From contig JAQWHM010000011.1 in the NCBI GenBank assembly GCA_029249345.1, forward strand, positions 265,523 to 329,522: a DNA stretch of 64,000 nt, read 5' to 3'. Shown here one piece after another: positions 43,077 through 50,854 of this stretch. Origin of the DNA: UBA10348 sp002469915. GTDB taxonomy: Bacteria; Bacteroidota; Rhodothermia; Rhodothermales; UBA10348. How positions within the stretch are numbered: position 1 is the stretch's first letter; each line of letters opens with the position of its first letter. The position numbers and the translations under genes are program-made. The notes under the pieces were generated by a model. That model made no database searches, was not told where the DNA came from, and worked only from the letters and a program-made list of their open reading frames with translations.

Positions 43077-43895
43077 CTAAGCTTTAGCTTTGGCAGCTGC
43101 GGCGGCTTCTTTCTTGGCGGCTGCCATTTCAGCCTTGTCCTGTGCTCGTTTTTCCTTCTCGGCTTTCGAAGCAGCCTCCTGAATAGACCGCTCTTTTTCA
43201 CCTTCTGAAATTGCAGCAGCAATTACTCCTGTAATCAGATCGATAGACTTGAGAGCGTCATCATTGGCAGGAATTGGGAAGTCCACGACATCAGGGTCAC
43301 AGTTGGTGTCCACGATGGCAATAATGGGAATCCCGAGTTTTTTGGCTTCTTTAACAGCGATGTGTTCGCGGTTGATATCAACAATGAACAATGCGCCAGG
43401 GACGCGAGCCATGTCTTTGATACCGGTAAGTACTTTTTCGAGCTTTTCACGCTCACGGGCTTTCATGAGGCGCTCTTTTTTCTTGAGCTGCTCGAGAGTA
43501 CCGTCTTCTTCCATTTTGACGAGCTCTTCCATCCGGCGGATAGAGCGACGAATGGTCTGGAAGTTGGTAAGCGTTCCACCTAACCAGCGCTCTACGACGT
43601 ACGGAGAACCGCATTCGGAGGCGTGCTTTCGGATGATATCTCTTCCCTGCTTCTTGGTGCCCGTGAAGAGAATCTTCTTTCCCCGACGGGAAAAGCGGGC
43701 TGCTGCTTCTGCGGCTGCGTCCAAGTAGGACTGCGTGTGATTCAGGTTGATGATGTGGATTCCATTGCGCTCCATGAAGATGTGGTTGCGCATTTTTGGA
43801 TTCCAGCGGCTCGTCAAGTGACCGAAATGGGTACCGGCCTTGAGGAGATCTTCGATCGACGCGCGATGCGCCGACTGTGTCTTTTCTTCGCTCAT
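43077..43895 (-). CDS. rpsB: Small ribosomal subunit protein uS2
   Basis: A 272-residue ribosomal protein with motifs LLKAGTHFGHLTSRWNPKMRNHIF at the N-terminus, VERWLGGTLTNFQTI in the middle and IPIIAIVDTNCDPDVVDFPIPANDDA. The last 40 residues are an Ala/Lys-rich extension beyond the usual core (about 230 residues), likely a flexible tail on the ribosome surface. It lies between rpsI (130-base gap) and tsf, the typical order. Confidence 0.97.
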   Translation of the reverse strand: MSEEKTQSAHRASIEDLLKAGTHFGHLTSRWNPKMRNHIFMERNGIHIINLNHTQSYLDAAAEAAARFSRRGKKILFTGTKKQGRDIIRKHASECGSPYVVERWLGGTLTNFQTIRRSIRRMEELVKMEEDGTLEQLKKKERLMKAREREKLEKVLTGIKDMARVPGALFIVDINREHIAVKEAKKLGIPIIAIVDTNCDPDVVDFPIPANDDALKSIDLITGVIAAAISEGEKERSIQEAASKAEKEKRAQDKAEMAAAKKEAAAAAKAKA

Positions 43896-44025
43896 TATAT
43901 AGAGGGTTTATTCCGCTACGTCATTCACGCGCCCACCGAAACCCGTTAAGGTCACCCCGGCGGGCATCCAGACGTATGTGTGATAAACGCGACTGGCAAG
44001 ATGCCAGAACGCTGATAGAGTAGTT

Positions 44026-44427
44026 CTAACGCTTCGAGAACTGGAAGCGTTTACGCGCCTTAGGCTGTCCGTATTTCTTACGCTCGACCATACGAGGGTC
44101 ACGCGTCATAAATCCGGCGTCGCGAAGAGGCTTTTTCAGCTCTTCATTGAATTTGACCAAGGCTCGCGAAATACCAAGACGGCAGGCTTCAGCCTGTCCG
44201 GTTTGTCCACCGCCAGTTGCGTTAATTACTACATCAAACTGACCGGTTGTTTCGGTCACTCCGAATGGAGAGATAACGGAATTCTGACGCCAGGTAGTTG
44301 GGAAGTACTCGTTAAGCTCACGCTTATTGACGATTATTTTACCACTTCCACCGGGGCGGAGGTATACGCGTGCGATCGCATTCTTACGACGACCTACTGC
44401 GATGAACTGATTAAGGGCAGTTGCCAT
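44026..44427 (-). CDS. rpsI: Small ribosomal subunit protein uS9
   Basis: A 133-residue ribosomal protein. Recognised by FIAVGRRKNAIARVYLRPG at the start and the basic C-terminal tail TRDPRMVERKKYGQPKARKRFQFSKR, whose last Arg reaches the P-site tRNA in known ribosomes. It follows rplM by 38 bases, the universal L13-S9 pair, and is surely co-transcribed with it. Confidence 0.97.
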   Translation of the reverse strand: MATALNQFIAVGRRKNAIARVYLRPGGSGKIIVNKRELNEYFPTTWRQNSVISPFGVTETTGQFDVVINATGGGQTGQAEACRLGISRALVKFNEELKKPLRDAGFMTRDPRMVERKKYGQPKARKRFQFSKR

Positions 44428-44465
44428 ATTTCAGTGTTTGTTCTTTTTCTCGGGGAGAGAACGAT

Positions 44466-44909
44466 TTAGAATTCGAGTGGTGTAGGCTGCTGTGCACCAT
44501 GTGGGTGTTCGCTTCCCGCGTACACTTTCAACTTGGTGAGCATCTGGCGGCCAAGCACTCCTTTTGGTAGCATACCTTTGACAGCATTCTGAACCATAAA
44601 GGTGGGCTTTTTCACACGCACTTCCGCAGGAGTACGGACGCGACCACCACCCGGGTAACCGGTATGGCGGAAGTATTCTTTGTCATTCTCCTTATCTCCT
44701 GTGAAGCGCACTTTATCGGCATTGATTACAATGACGAAGTCGCCACAGTCCACATGAGGTGTGAAACTAGGCTTGTGTTTTCCACGGAGGATTGCGGCTA
44801 TCTGCGATGACAGGCGGCCTACAATTTGATTTTCTGCATCGACAATATGCCAGGCCCGCTCTACTTCAGCAGGTTTGGCGCTCATTGTCTTGAAGCTATT
44901 GACGTCCAT
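44466..44909 (-). CDS. rplM: Large ribosomal subunit protein uL13
   Basis: A 147-residue ribosomal protein. The ATG at 44909 (MDVNSFKTMSAKPAEVERAWHIVDA) matches the family start; the longer open frame to 44975 is not needed. Motifs: VGRLSSQIAAILRGKHKPSFTPHVDCGD, seen as GRLSSQIAAILRGK, and AVKGMLPKGVLGRQMLTKLKVYAGSEHPH, seen as GMLPKGVLGRQML. It is the first gene of the translation cluster, with a possible promoter at 45007-45036. Confidence 0.96.
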   Translation of the reverse strand: MDVNSFKTMSAKPAEVERAWHIVDAENQIVGRLSSQIAAILRGKHKPSFTPHVDCGDFVIVINADKVRFTGDKENDKEYFRHTGYPGGGRVRTPAEVRVKKPTFMVQNAVKGMLPKGVLGRQMLTKLKVYAGSEHPHGAQQPTPLEF

Positions 44910-45339
44910 CGGGGACTCTGATTTAGTTGGATGGGTATCCAAAAGTGAATTCCGGCAAAATGGCAAAAGCGCCATTAGTGGGCTGCCGGAAAAAAACGCA
45001 GACGCCCAAAATAGGGATGTTTTAAGCGTCGATCAATCAAAAAACGACTCGAAAACCTTTCGGAAGGCGAAGAGTGTGCTTTTTGGTGTCTCATGCACGC
45101 TTATGGGCCATTAAAGTTGACACCTGACGCATTCTTCCACCAATCTTGAAATAGCAAAGGGCCGTGAGCAGGGCATAACGAGTAATCAAATATCCTATTT
45201 GTCCATCATCTACTCCCTTGCGAAGGTGTACGCGAAACATGCAATTCACAGTGAGTAAACCGTCAAATGCTTGATAAACAGGGCGATTATCGGTACTCTC
45301 CCCTATCCGTTTAAAATCAGTTTTTAGGTCAATAGCGCC
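44910..45339. other. 430-base divergent intergenic region
   Basis: No gene is supportable between rplM (minus) and the exported protein at 45340 (plus). It holds the 5' leader of the rplM operon. Apart from the promoter-like TATTTTG on the minus strand, I see no clear hairpin, repeat or RNA gene, though an autoregulatory ribosomal-protein leader could be hidden here. Confidence 0.55.
45007..45036 (-). promoter_or_regulatory. Possible promoter of the rplM operon
   Basis: TATTTTG (45007-45013, minus strand) with TTG (45034-45036) 20 bases upstream resembles the TTG / TAnnTTTG pair of Bacteroidota promoters with one base missing in the -7 box. It lies about 100 bases before the start codon. Confidence 0.3.
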
Positions 45340-45993
45340 ATGAGACGAACTTTATTGTTGATAATGTTATTTGCGTTTGTATCAACTGCATATGCTCAAG
45401 AAAATCGGGGCCTCGCTTTGGGTTTGCGTGCAGGTACGATGGGTCCCGGTGCAGAGCTTATGCTGCCTATTGGGAAGAAGCTTACCGTCCGGGGTGGAGG
45501 TACGCTATTTTCCATCACCCGATCGCGTACAGAGAAGGATGACGATATTGAAATAAGATTTGATGGGGATGTTACCTGGGGAGGGTTTCGTGCCTTATTA
45601 GACGTTCATCCCTTTGGAAATAGTTTTCGTCTAACAGGCGGCGCTTATATGGACCAACGAGAAGTGACAGCAACCGGCGTTCCGGTTTCAGACTTTGATC
45701 TTGATGGAAAGATTTTCACCTCCGATAAACTTGGTTCGATGACTGCGGCAGTCAGTTTTGATCAATCGGTAAGCCCTTATGCTGGGATTGGTTTTGGTAA
45801 TGCGACGCGAGGATCGCGGGTCGGTTTTTTGCTTGACATCGGAGTGCTGTATCAAGGATCGCCCTCTTTTGATATGACTGGCACGGGAATGATTGCTCCC
45901 ACAGCGAATTTTGGGCCAACCATGGAAGCTGGTTTGGAAACCTTCAAGTGGATGCCCCTCGTTTCGTTGGGGCTGTCCATTCGACTTCTTTAA
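45340..45993 (+). CDS. Exported outer-membrane-like protein of unknown function
   Basis: A 217-residue protein with a clear signal peptide (MRRTLLLIMLFAFVSTAYAQ). The rest alternates short hydrophobic and polar strands rich in Gly (GLALGLRAGTMGPGAEL, WGGFRALLDVHPFG, YAGIGFGNATRG), ending in SLGLSIRLL with a terminal hydrophobic residue, as in small beta-barrel outer-membrane proteins. No named family is recognised. It stands between the rplM operon and a lipoprotein gene 63 bases downstream, which may share its transcript. Confidence 0.75.
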   Translation: MRRTLLLIMLFAFVSTAYAQENRGLALGLRAGTMGPGAELMLPIGKKLTVRGGGTLFSITRSRTEKDDDIEIRFDGDVTWGGFRALLDVHPFGNSFRLTGGAYMDQREVTATGVPVSDFDLDGKIFTSDKLGSMTAAVSFDQSVSPYAGIGFGNATRGSRVGFLLDIGVLYQGSPSFDMTGTGMIAPTANFGPTMEAGLETFKWMPLVSLGLSIRLL

Positions 45994-46056
45994 GTCTCAA
46001 GGATCCCGAATAGCAAATTAAGACGTTAGATTACGGGCATGATGAGGTGCTCTACT

Positions 46057-47679
46057 ATGAACAATAGATTTATCAATACCATTTCTGGAGCCATTCTGGC
46101 TGGAACCCTACTGATCGCGGGTTGTGATTTTGATGCGGCCCAAGACGCGTTCGAACAGTTCGACGTAATCATCGCCCTCGAAGAAATCAACACGAACGTT
46201 TCGGTTCGTTTCGTCGATGCGCAAACGGATGAGTTTTTGAATGAGCAGGTTTCTATGCGCTTTCTTGGAAATAATGGAGCCGATGTCATCGACATTTATT
46301 CTGATCCGATTTCCGAGTTAGATGTCGTCGGCGGTATCGGAGGGTTCGGAATCAAGAATGCCCTAGTGCCCTCTGAATCAAACCCTATCGAAGTTCGGGT
46401 TGTTGGACAGGCACAGGGGTTTGAGACGGGCTCCTCAACCGTAACTATTTCTAATACTGGCTTGACGGAGACCACCGTATTTATGGTGCGCCAGAACCAA
46501 ACGGTACAAGGAGGTGCTTCAGCCAATGCCGTCGGCCAAGCCTCAGGTGGAACAGTGCAGCAAGCGGTACAGCTCTCAACTGCCTCGGGTGATGCTACGA
46601 ATCAGGCAGCAGCAGCTGTTTCTGTTCCTGTGGGAACGGTGGCCACAACGTCTGCTGGCCAAGCCGCATCGGGAGCTCTTCAGACATCGATTGCCTTTTA
46701 TACGGCCCCCACTACGCAAACCTCCCAAGCGTTTCCAGGAGGTTATTCTGGTGGAGTACAGCAGTCAAGTGGAGTCGTCACGCAGGCGCCCATTACGACA
46801 GCAGGGTTTATGACCGTCACTGTGACGGATGGCTCCGGCAATGAAGTAACTAGTTTTAGCCCGCCAATCGAATTGTCAATTGACGTTCCCGGAACGACGC
46901 TGAATCCGAGCACCGGTCAGGTCATTAAGAACGGGGAAGCCATTTCTATAATGAGCTATGACGATGATGGTGGTATTTGGAAGGATGAAGGAAGTGCGGC
47001 CGTTGCTGGACCCGATGGAAACGGAAACTTTAGGGCTACTTTTATGACCAATCACCTTTCTACTTGGAGTGCAGGCTATGCGGGAACGGCATGTCCTGTG
47101 GTTGTGAACGTGGCCAGAAATGGAAATATTGGTGCTCTCAATATGACAGCAGAAGCACTCGATGCTGCTGGTGGAATCATGTGGAGTGGAAGCCGTTCAA
47201 TGCCGTCTGGGTCATCCTCTGATACGATTGATGACTTTCCGGCATCAGCCGCATCTATTTCAGTATCTGTAGATGGTACGAACACCGTGGTGGCTAGTCC
47301 ATGTAACAACACGGTTAATGTGAGTCTTCCTGCGCCGGCTGCAAGCGTGATCGATGTAACGTTTGCACTAGACTTCGGTCCGACATGTACGGCGCTTCGA
47401 ACAACCACGATTAGCAGCTATACAATCAATTACAGGAAGGAGGGTCAATCCGCATTGCAATCGGGTTCAGTTATTGTCACGAATGACAACCTGACTCATG
47501 ATGACCTTGGTCGGATTACCGGTGGAAGCGTTACCATTCCTGGACTTGAGCAAGGAGCTACGTATATATTTAGCTCCTCTTTTGATGGACAGGTTGAAAC
47601 GAGAAATGAAGTCATCACAGGTCCATCCATTACGCTAGATGTATCAGATGATCTTGACGGCGACCTCTGTGTTGAGTAA
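46057..47679 (+). CDS. Large lipoprotein with Gln/Ser/Thr/Ala-rich low-complexity region
   Basis: A 540-residue lipoprotein. The ATG at 46057 gives the signal MNNRFINTISGAILAGTLLIAGC with lipidated C23. An N-terminal beta domain (about 40-150) is followed by a low-complexity stretch rich in Q, A, S, T and G (about 150-255, for example GQASGGTVQQAVQLST) and then beta-rich domains with a regularly spaced pair of Cys. I recognise no family. A strong terminator follows at 47720. It is probably displayed at the cell surface or in the periplasm. Confidence 0.75.
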   Translation: MNNRFINTISGAILAGTLLIAGCDFDAAQDAFEQFDVIIALEEINTNVSVRFVDAQTDEFLNEQVSMRFLGNNGADVIDIYSDPISELDVVGGIGGFGIKNALVPSESNPIEVRVVGQAQGFETGSSTVTISNTGLTETTVFMVRQNQTVQGGASANAVGQASGGTVQQAVQLSTASGDATNQAAAAVSVPVGTVATTSAGQAASGALQTSIAFYTAPTTQTSQAFPGGYSGGVQQSSGVVTQAPITTAGFMTVTVTDGSGNEVTSFSPPIELSIDVPGTTLNPSTGQVIKNGEAISIMSYDDDGGIWKDEGSAAVAGPDGNGNFRATFMTNHLSTWSAGYAGTACPVVVNVARNGNIGALNMTAEALDAAGGIMWSGSRSMPSGSSSDTIDDFPASAASISVSVDGTNTVVASPCNNTVNVSLPAPAASVIDVTFALDFGPTCTALRTTTISSYTINYRKEGQSALQSGSVIVTNDNLTHDDLGRITGGSVTIPGLEQGATYIFSSSFDGQVETRNEVITGPSITLDVSDDLDGDLCVE

Positions 47680-47719
47680 CTCTGTTACATAGGTCGACGA
47701 CATAAGCCGAGTTTTGTTG

Positions 47720-47755
47720 GGCGGGGCGGATATACAATCCGCCCCGCCTTTTTTT
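47720..47755 (+). terminator. Strong intrinsic terminator after the large lipoprotein gene
   Basis: A 12-bp GC-rich stem (GGCGGGGCGGAT with ATCCGCCCCGCC, loop ATACA) followed by a run of seven T. It lies 40 bases past the stop codon. Confidence 0.92.
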
Positions 47756-47778
47756 GTGGGCTCCCTCCGGGAGCCCAC
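47756..47778. repeat. Second hairpin directly after the terminator
   Basis: GTGGGCTCCC-TCC-GGGAGCCCAC forms a 10-bp stem with a 3-base loop. There is no T-run after it. It may be a backup terminator element or an mRNA-end protector. Confidence 0.5.
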
Positions 47779-47930
47779 TCGTGGCGGCCTATTGTGAATT
47801 CCGAGGATATCGGCCTTGTTGGCGTTCGGTTCGGCCACCTTCCGTTTCTATAGGTGAGCAGTCGCGGATCAATCCCACCCCAAACACTGATCACGCGCGC
47901 TGAACCCGTTATCAGCATCGCTTTTTGCTC

Positions 47931-48575
47931 ATGTCTTACCGAACCGAATTGTCGACCCTTGAGGCACTGGCCTCACGGCTTCCCTTTAGGCTTGAAGAAG
48001 CCGAACAGGTTAACGAAGCCTTCTCCATATATATGGTAGAGGGTACGCGTCAGCAGAAGATCCTCATTGATCTCTGGACCTATTGTTATGTCCGGAAATA
48101 TTTCCTGATCAAATTTTTGAGACGGGGTGCTTTTCAGGCTTCGGAATTGGATCAGCTTGTTGAAAAAACGTATCAAAAAATAGAGCGGCATCGGACTAAT
48201 GTCTTGAGCCACGATCGTTATGCGCAATGGGTGAGTGTGATCTGCCGAAACACATTCATCAATTTTGTCTCGAGAAGGAAAATGATCGTTGGACTCGATG
48301 TCTTGCCGGGAGAGCCATCGGCAGCTCCGGACCTACTGGATCTTGATGCCAACAGCGCCAGCATTCACTTGTCGCTTCTGAACGCCATTGATGCATTACC
48401 CGAGTTTCTGCAGTCAACGGCACGCATGAAGTTTGTTGAGAATCTTTCCTACGAAGAAATAAGCCGAATTATAGGAAAACGAGTGCCGACGGTACGCTCT
48501 TATGTGCACAAGATCTGCAAGCGCTTTCGTAAGGATTCCGCGCTTCGAAGTTGGGCCGATCAATTATTTCAATGA
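47931..48575 (+). CDS. ECF-like RNA polymerase sigma factor
   Basis: A 214-residue sigma-70-family protein. Region 2-like sequences are at about 55-115 (IDLWTYCYVRKYFLIKFLRR, WVSVICRNTFINFVSRR) and a region 4 helix-turn-helix at about 160-205 (LPEFLQSTARMKFVENLSYEEISRIIGKRVPTVRSYVHK, seen as LSYEEISRIIGKRVPTVRSY). Region 2 is diverged from standard ECF factors. The ATG at 47931 is preferred to a TTG two codons earlier. A membrane protein gene begins 7 bases downstream, the usual place for an anti-sigma partner. Confidence 0.8.
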   Translation: MSYRTELSTLEALASRLPFRLEEAEQVNEAFSIYMVEGTRQQKILIDLWTYCYVRKYFLIKFLRRGAFQASELDQLVEKTYQKIERHRTNVLSHDRYAQWVSVICRNTFINFVSRRKMIVGLDVLPGEPSAAPDLLDLDANSASIHLSLLNAIDALPEFLQSTARMKFVENLSYEEISRIIGKRVPTVRSYVHKICKRFRKDSALRSWADQLFQ

Positions 48576-48582
48576 TGGAGTT

Positions 48583-49620
48583 ATGTCCACTCCCATGCCG
48601 TGTCCAATTAATGCAAGACGCGCTTTCCCCTTACCCTTTATGATGTACTTCCCACGTTTTCGATTTTGGCGAACCAGATCTTCATTTGAGGAGCTGCCGT
48701 TTGGCAATCAATCTCTTTTTTCCGGACTCGGAAATACTGAGACCATAAAGCCGGTTGTCAGGGCCGGGCGTCACATTATGGATGCCGATGCAGATGAGCA
48801 GAACATGCCTTTTTGGGCCGTTCAAGAGGTGGAGGGCCAATCGCTCAGGTTGCCGGGCCTAGAAACGGCAAGAACGCGGTTTATGCGACGGGTTTTCGGT
48901 AACTATGCCTTGCGCCGGAGGTGGGAAAGTATGTTGAGTTCGGTCAAAAAAGTGGAGTCGGAAAACGTTTTTGCGCATTTCGAACAGACAACGGGACACT
49001 CGGTATTTGATCTTCCGGTTAACTCACAGCGTGTATTCCGTCGGTCCACAAAGCGGACAACTTGGCGGCAACAGGTTTCAGGAGCCGTGGACGGCGCCTT
49101 AAAGGGATCCGTTCTTACCCCATATCGACCGCGCTTGAATGGGCGGGTGCTTGCCGGGACGTTTGCGGTCTATCTGCTGCTATTAGTAGTTGGGGCACAG
49201 GAATCAAGACTGGATACCATGAAGGTGATTCATGGTGTCCCAGAGTATTCTTGGGTAGATCTGGGAAGAACGCCTCGTGGAGGAATGATCAACCGAGATA
49301 CGCTGGTAAGCTGGAAGTATGTTGATTCTCTGAGACGATTGCGTCTTGCGAGGACGTCGGTTTGGGGCTTTTTCCCTGGTATTGAGGACGACCTATTGCA
49401 AGATGGCATTATGGCCATGGAGACGGCTGTAGCCTTCCAGTGGGAGGGTGGTTACGTGTATTCCGAGGCCCTTTTGATGCTGGCAAAAGCTTATTTGGAT
49501 GCAGAACAGGAGGAAAAGGCTGTCCCTCTCATAGAGGAGGTCATCGAAATTGGAAGACGCAAAGCGGTAGAAGCCCAGATTCTGAAGTTTAGACTTCAGA
49601 AAAAAGGATTCATTTTTTGA
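48583..49620 (+). CDS. Single-pass membrane protein with TPR-like tail, possible sigma-factor partner
   Basis: A 345-residue protein. Residues 1-185 are hydrophilic and basic with no recognised domain. One transmembrane helix (about 187-204, VLAGTFAVYLLLLVVGA) follows, and the C-terminal 140 residues end in TPR-like helices (YSEALLMLAKAYLDAEQEEKAVPLIEEVIEIG). The start at 48583 lies 7 bases after the sigma-factor stop, with GGAG before it. The order sigma then one-pass membrane protein suggests an anti-sigma-like regulator with a periplasmic TPR sensor, although no zinc-finger anti-sigma motif is seen. Confidence 0.65.
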   Translation: MSTPMPCPINARRAFPLPFMMYFPRFRFWRTRSSFEELPFGNQSLFSGLGNTETIKPVVRAGRHIMDADADEQNMPFWAVQEVEGQSLRLPGLETARTRFMRRVFGNYALRRRWESMLSSVKKVESENVFAHFEQTTGHSVFDLPVNSQRVFRRSTKRTTWRQQVSGAVDGALKGSVLTPYRPRLNGRVLAGTFAVYLLLLVVGAQESRLDTMKVIHGVPEYSWVDLGRTPRGGMINRDTLVSWKYVDSLRRLRLARTSVWGFFPGIEDDLLQDGIMAMETAVAFQWEGGYVYSEALLMLAKAYLDAEQEEKAVPLIEEVIEIGRRKAVEAQILKFRLQKKGFIF

Positions 49621-49659
49621 AAATACGGGGCCTTGGTATTGAGACCAGGACGAAGCGCT

Positions 49660-50781
49660 CTATGCGTACGTATTTAGCATTACTGGCATGATGAGCATCA
49701 TCATGGTTTCGCCTTCACGCTGATGAGCAGGGGTAACGACTCCAGCACGATTAGGAGAACTAAATTCGAACAGCACATCTTCGGAATCCACGTTAGTGAG
49801 GACTTCTGTCAGGTACTGAGCGTTGAAGCCGATGACGAGATCATCTCCGTCGTAATCACAAGACACGGTTTCCTTAGCGGAGCTTGCGCGCTCGAGATCT
49901 TCAGCAGAAATCACTACTTCATCCTTTGAGACGGAGAGGCGGATCTGATTGGTCATGGTAGACGAGTACAGCGCGACACGTTTGACCGCAGCCAGCATAG
50001 CATCTCGATTAGCCGTCATCTTCTTGTCGTTATCAACCGGTATAACCGCTTGATAATTGGGATACGGCTCGTCGATTAGTCGTGCCAATACACGTGAGTC
50101 GCCGAAATCGAATCCTGCATAGCCACTATCAACTGTTAGGGTGCAAGAATCATCCGTTGCCACCTTAGCAGCCAAGGACATGGCTTTTTCTGGAACGATG
50201 AAGTCCATGTCTTCAGTGGCACCGAGTGTGTCCAGTTGGAGTTTTACGAGACGGTGTCCGTCTGTAGCGACGGCTTTACCTGATTCGCGACCAATCTGGA
50301 AGTAGATACCCATCATCGCAGGACGAAGTGCATCTTTGGAAACGGCAAAGGACGTTTTTTGGATGGCGCGGCGTAAAAGGGCGCCGTCAGTTTCCACGGT
50401 TACCGTATCGGCCAATTCGGGAAGGGCAGGATAATCTGCACCGTCGTATCCGACCATTTTGTAATGTCCCTGATCTGTATCGAGGGCAACATTGAAATCA
50501 GCATCCGCTGCAAATCGAACCGGAACGTTCGACAGAGCACGAAGCGTATCGATCAGGCGTTTGGCCGGAACGGCTACGCGAGACGGTCCATCCACTTCAG
50601 CAGATACATCTAATCGCTGGACGATAGAGATTTCCAGATCCGTTGCACTTAGGCGCAATTTTCCTGAATCCTCTTCAAACAAGATGCACTCCAGAATGGG
50701 AAGTGTACTTTTTGATGGAACGGCACCGCTGACTGTTTGAAGTGCCTTGAGAAGTTCAACGCTGGAAGCGGCGAATTTCAT
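49660..50781 (-). CDS. dnaN: DNA polymerase III beta sliding clamp
   Basis: A 373-residue clamp protein that tethers DNA polymerase III to DNA. Recognised by MKFAASSVELLKALQTVSGAVPSKSTLPILE, seen as VSGAVPSKSTLPILE, then FAVSKDALRPAMMGIYF, VATDGHRLVKLQL and the C-terminal MMMLIMPVMLNTYA. Length fits the three-domain clamp. It is 73 bases downstream of dnaA on the same strand, the classical origin-proximal order. Confidence 0.96.
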   Translation of the reverse strand: MKFAASSVELLKALQTVSGAVPSKSTLPILECILFEEDSGKLRLSATDLEISIVQRLDVSAEVDGPSRVAVPAKRLIDTLRALSNVPVRFAADADFNVALDTDQGHYKMVGYDGADYPALPELADTVTVETDGALLRRAIQKTSFAVSKDALRPAMMGIYFQIGRESGKAVATDGHRLVKLQLDTLGATEDMDFIVPEKAMSLAAKVATDDSCTLTVDSGYAGFDFGDSRVLARLIDEPYPNYQAVIPVDNDKKMTANRDAMLAAVKRVALYSSTMTNQIRLSVSKDEVVISAEDLERASSAKETVSCDYDGDDLVIGFNAQYLTEVLTNVDSEDVLFEFSSPNRAGVVTPAHQREGETMMMLIMPVMLNTYA

Positions 50782-50854
50782 AATAGTATCCTGAGGTTGA
50801 AGTGAGACGACAAGGTAACATTTTCAGACATGCGGAATCCACATCTCTGAGAAA

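Noticed and set aside
44910..45339. Ribosomal-protein leader structure upstream of rplM
   Set aside because: A regulatory RNA is plausible here in principle, but I could not trace a convincing conserved fold by eye.
50782..50854. DnaA-box-like GAATCCACA between dnaA and dnaN
   Set aside because: Two mismatches to the consensus and no partner sites in a 73-base gap.
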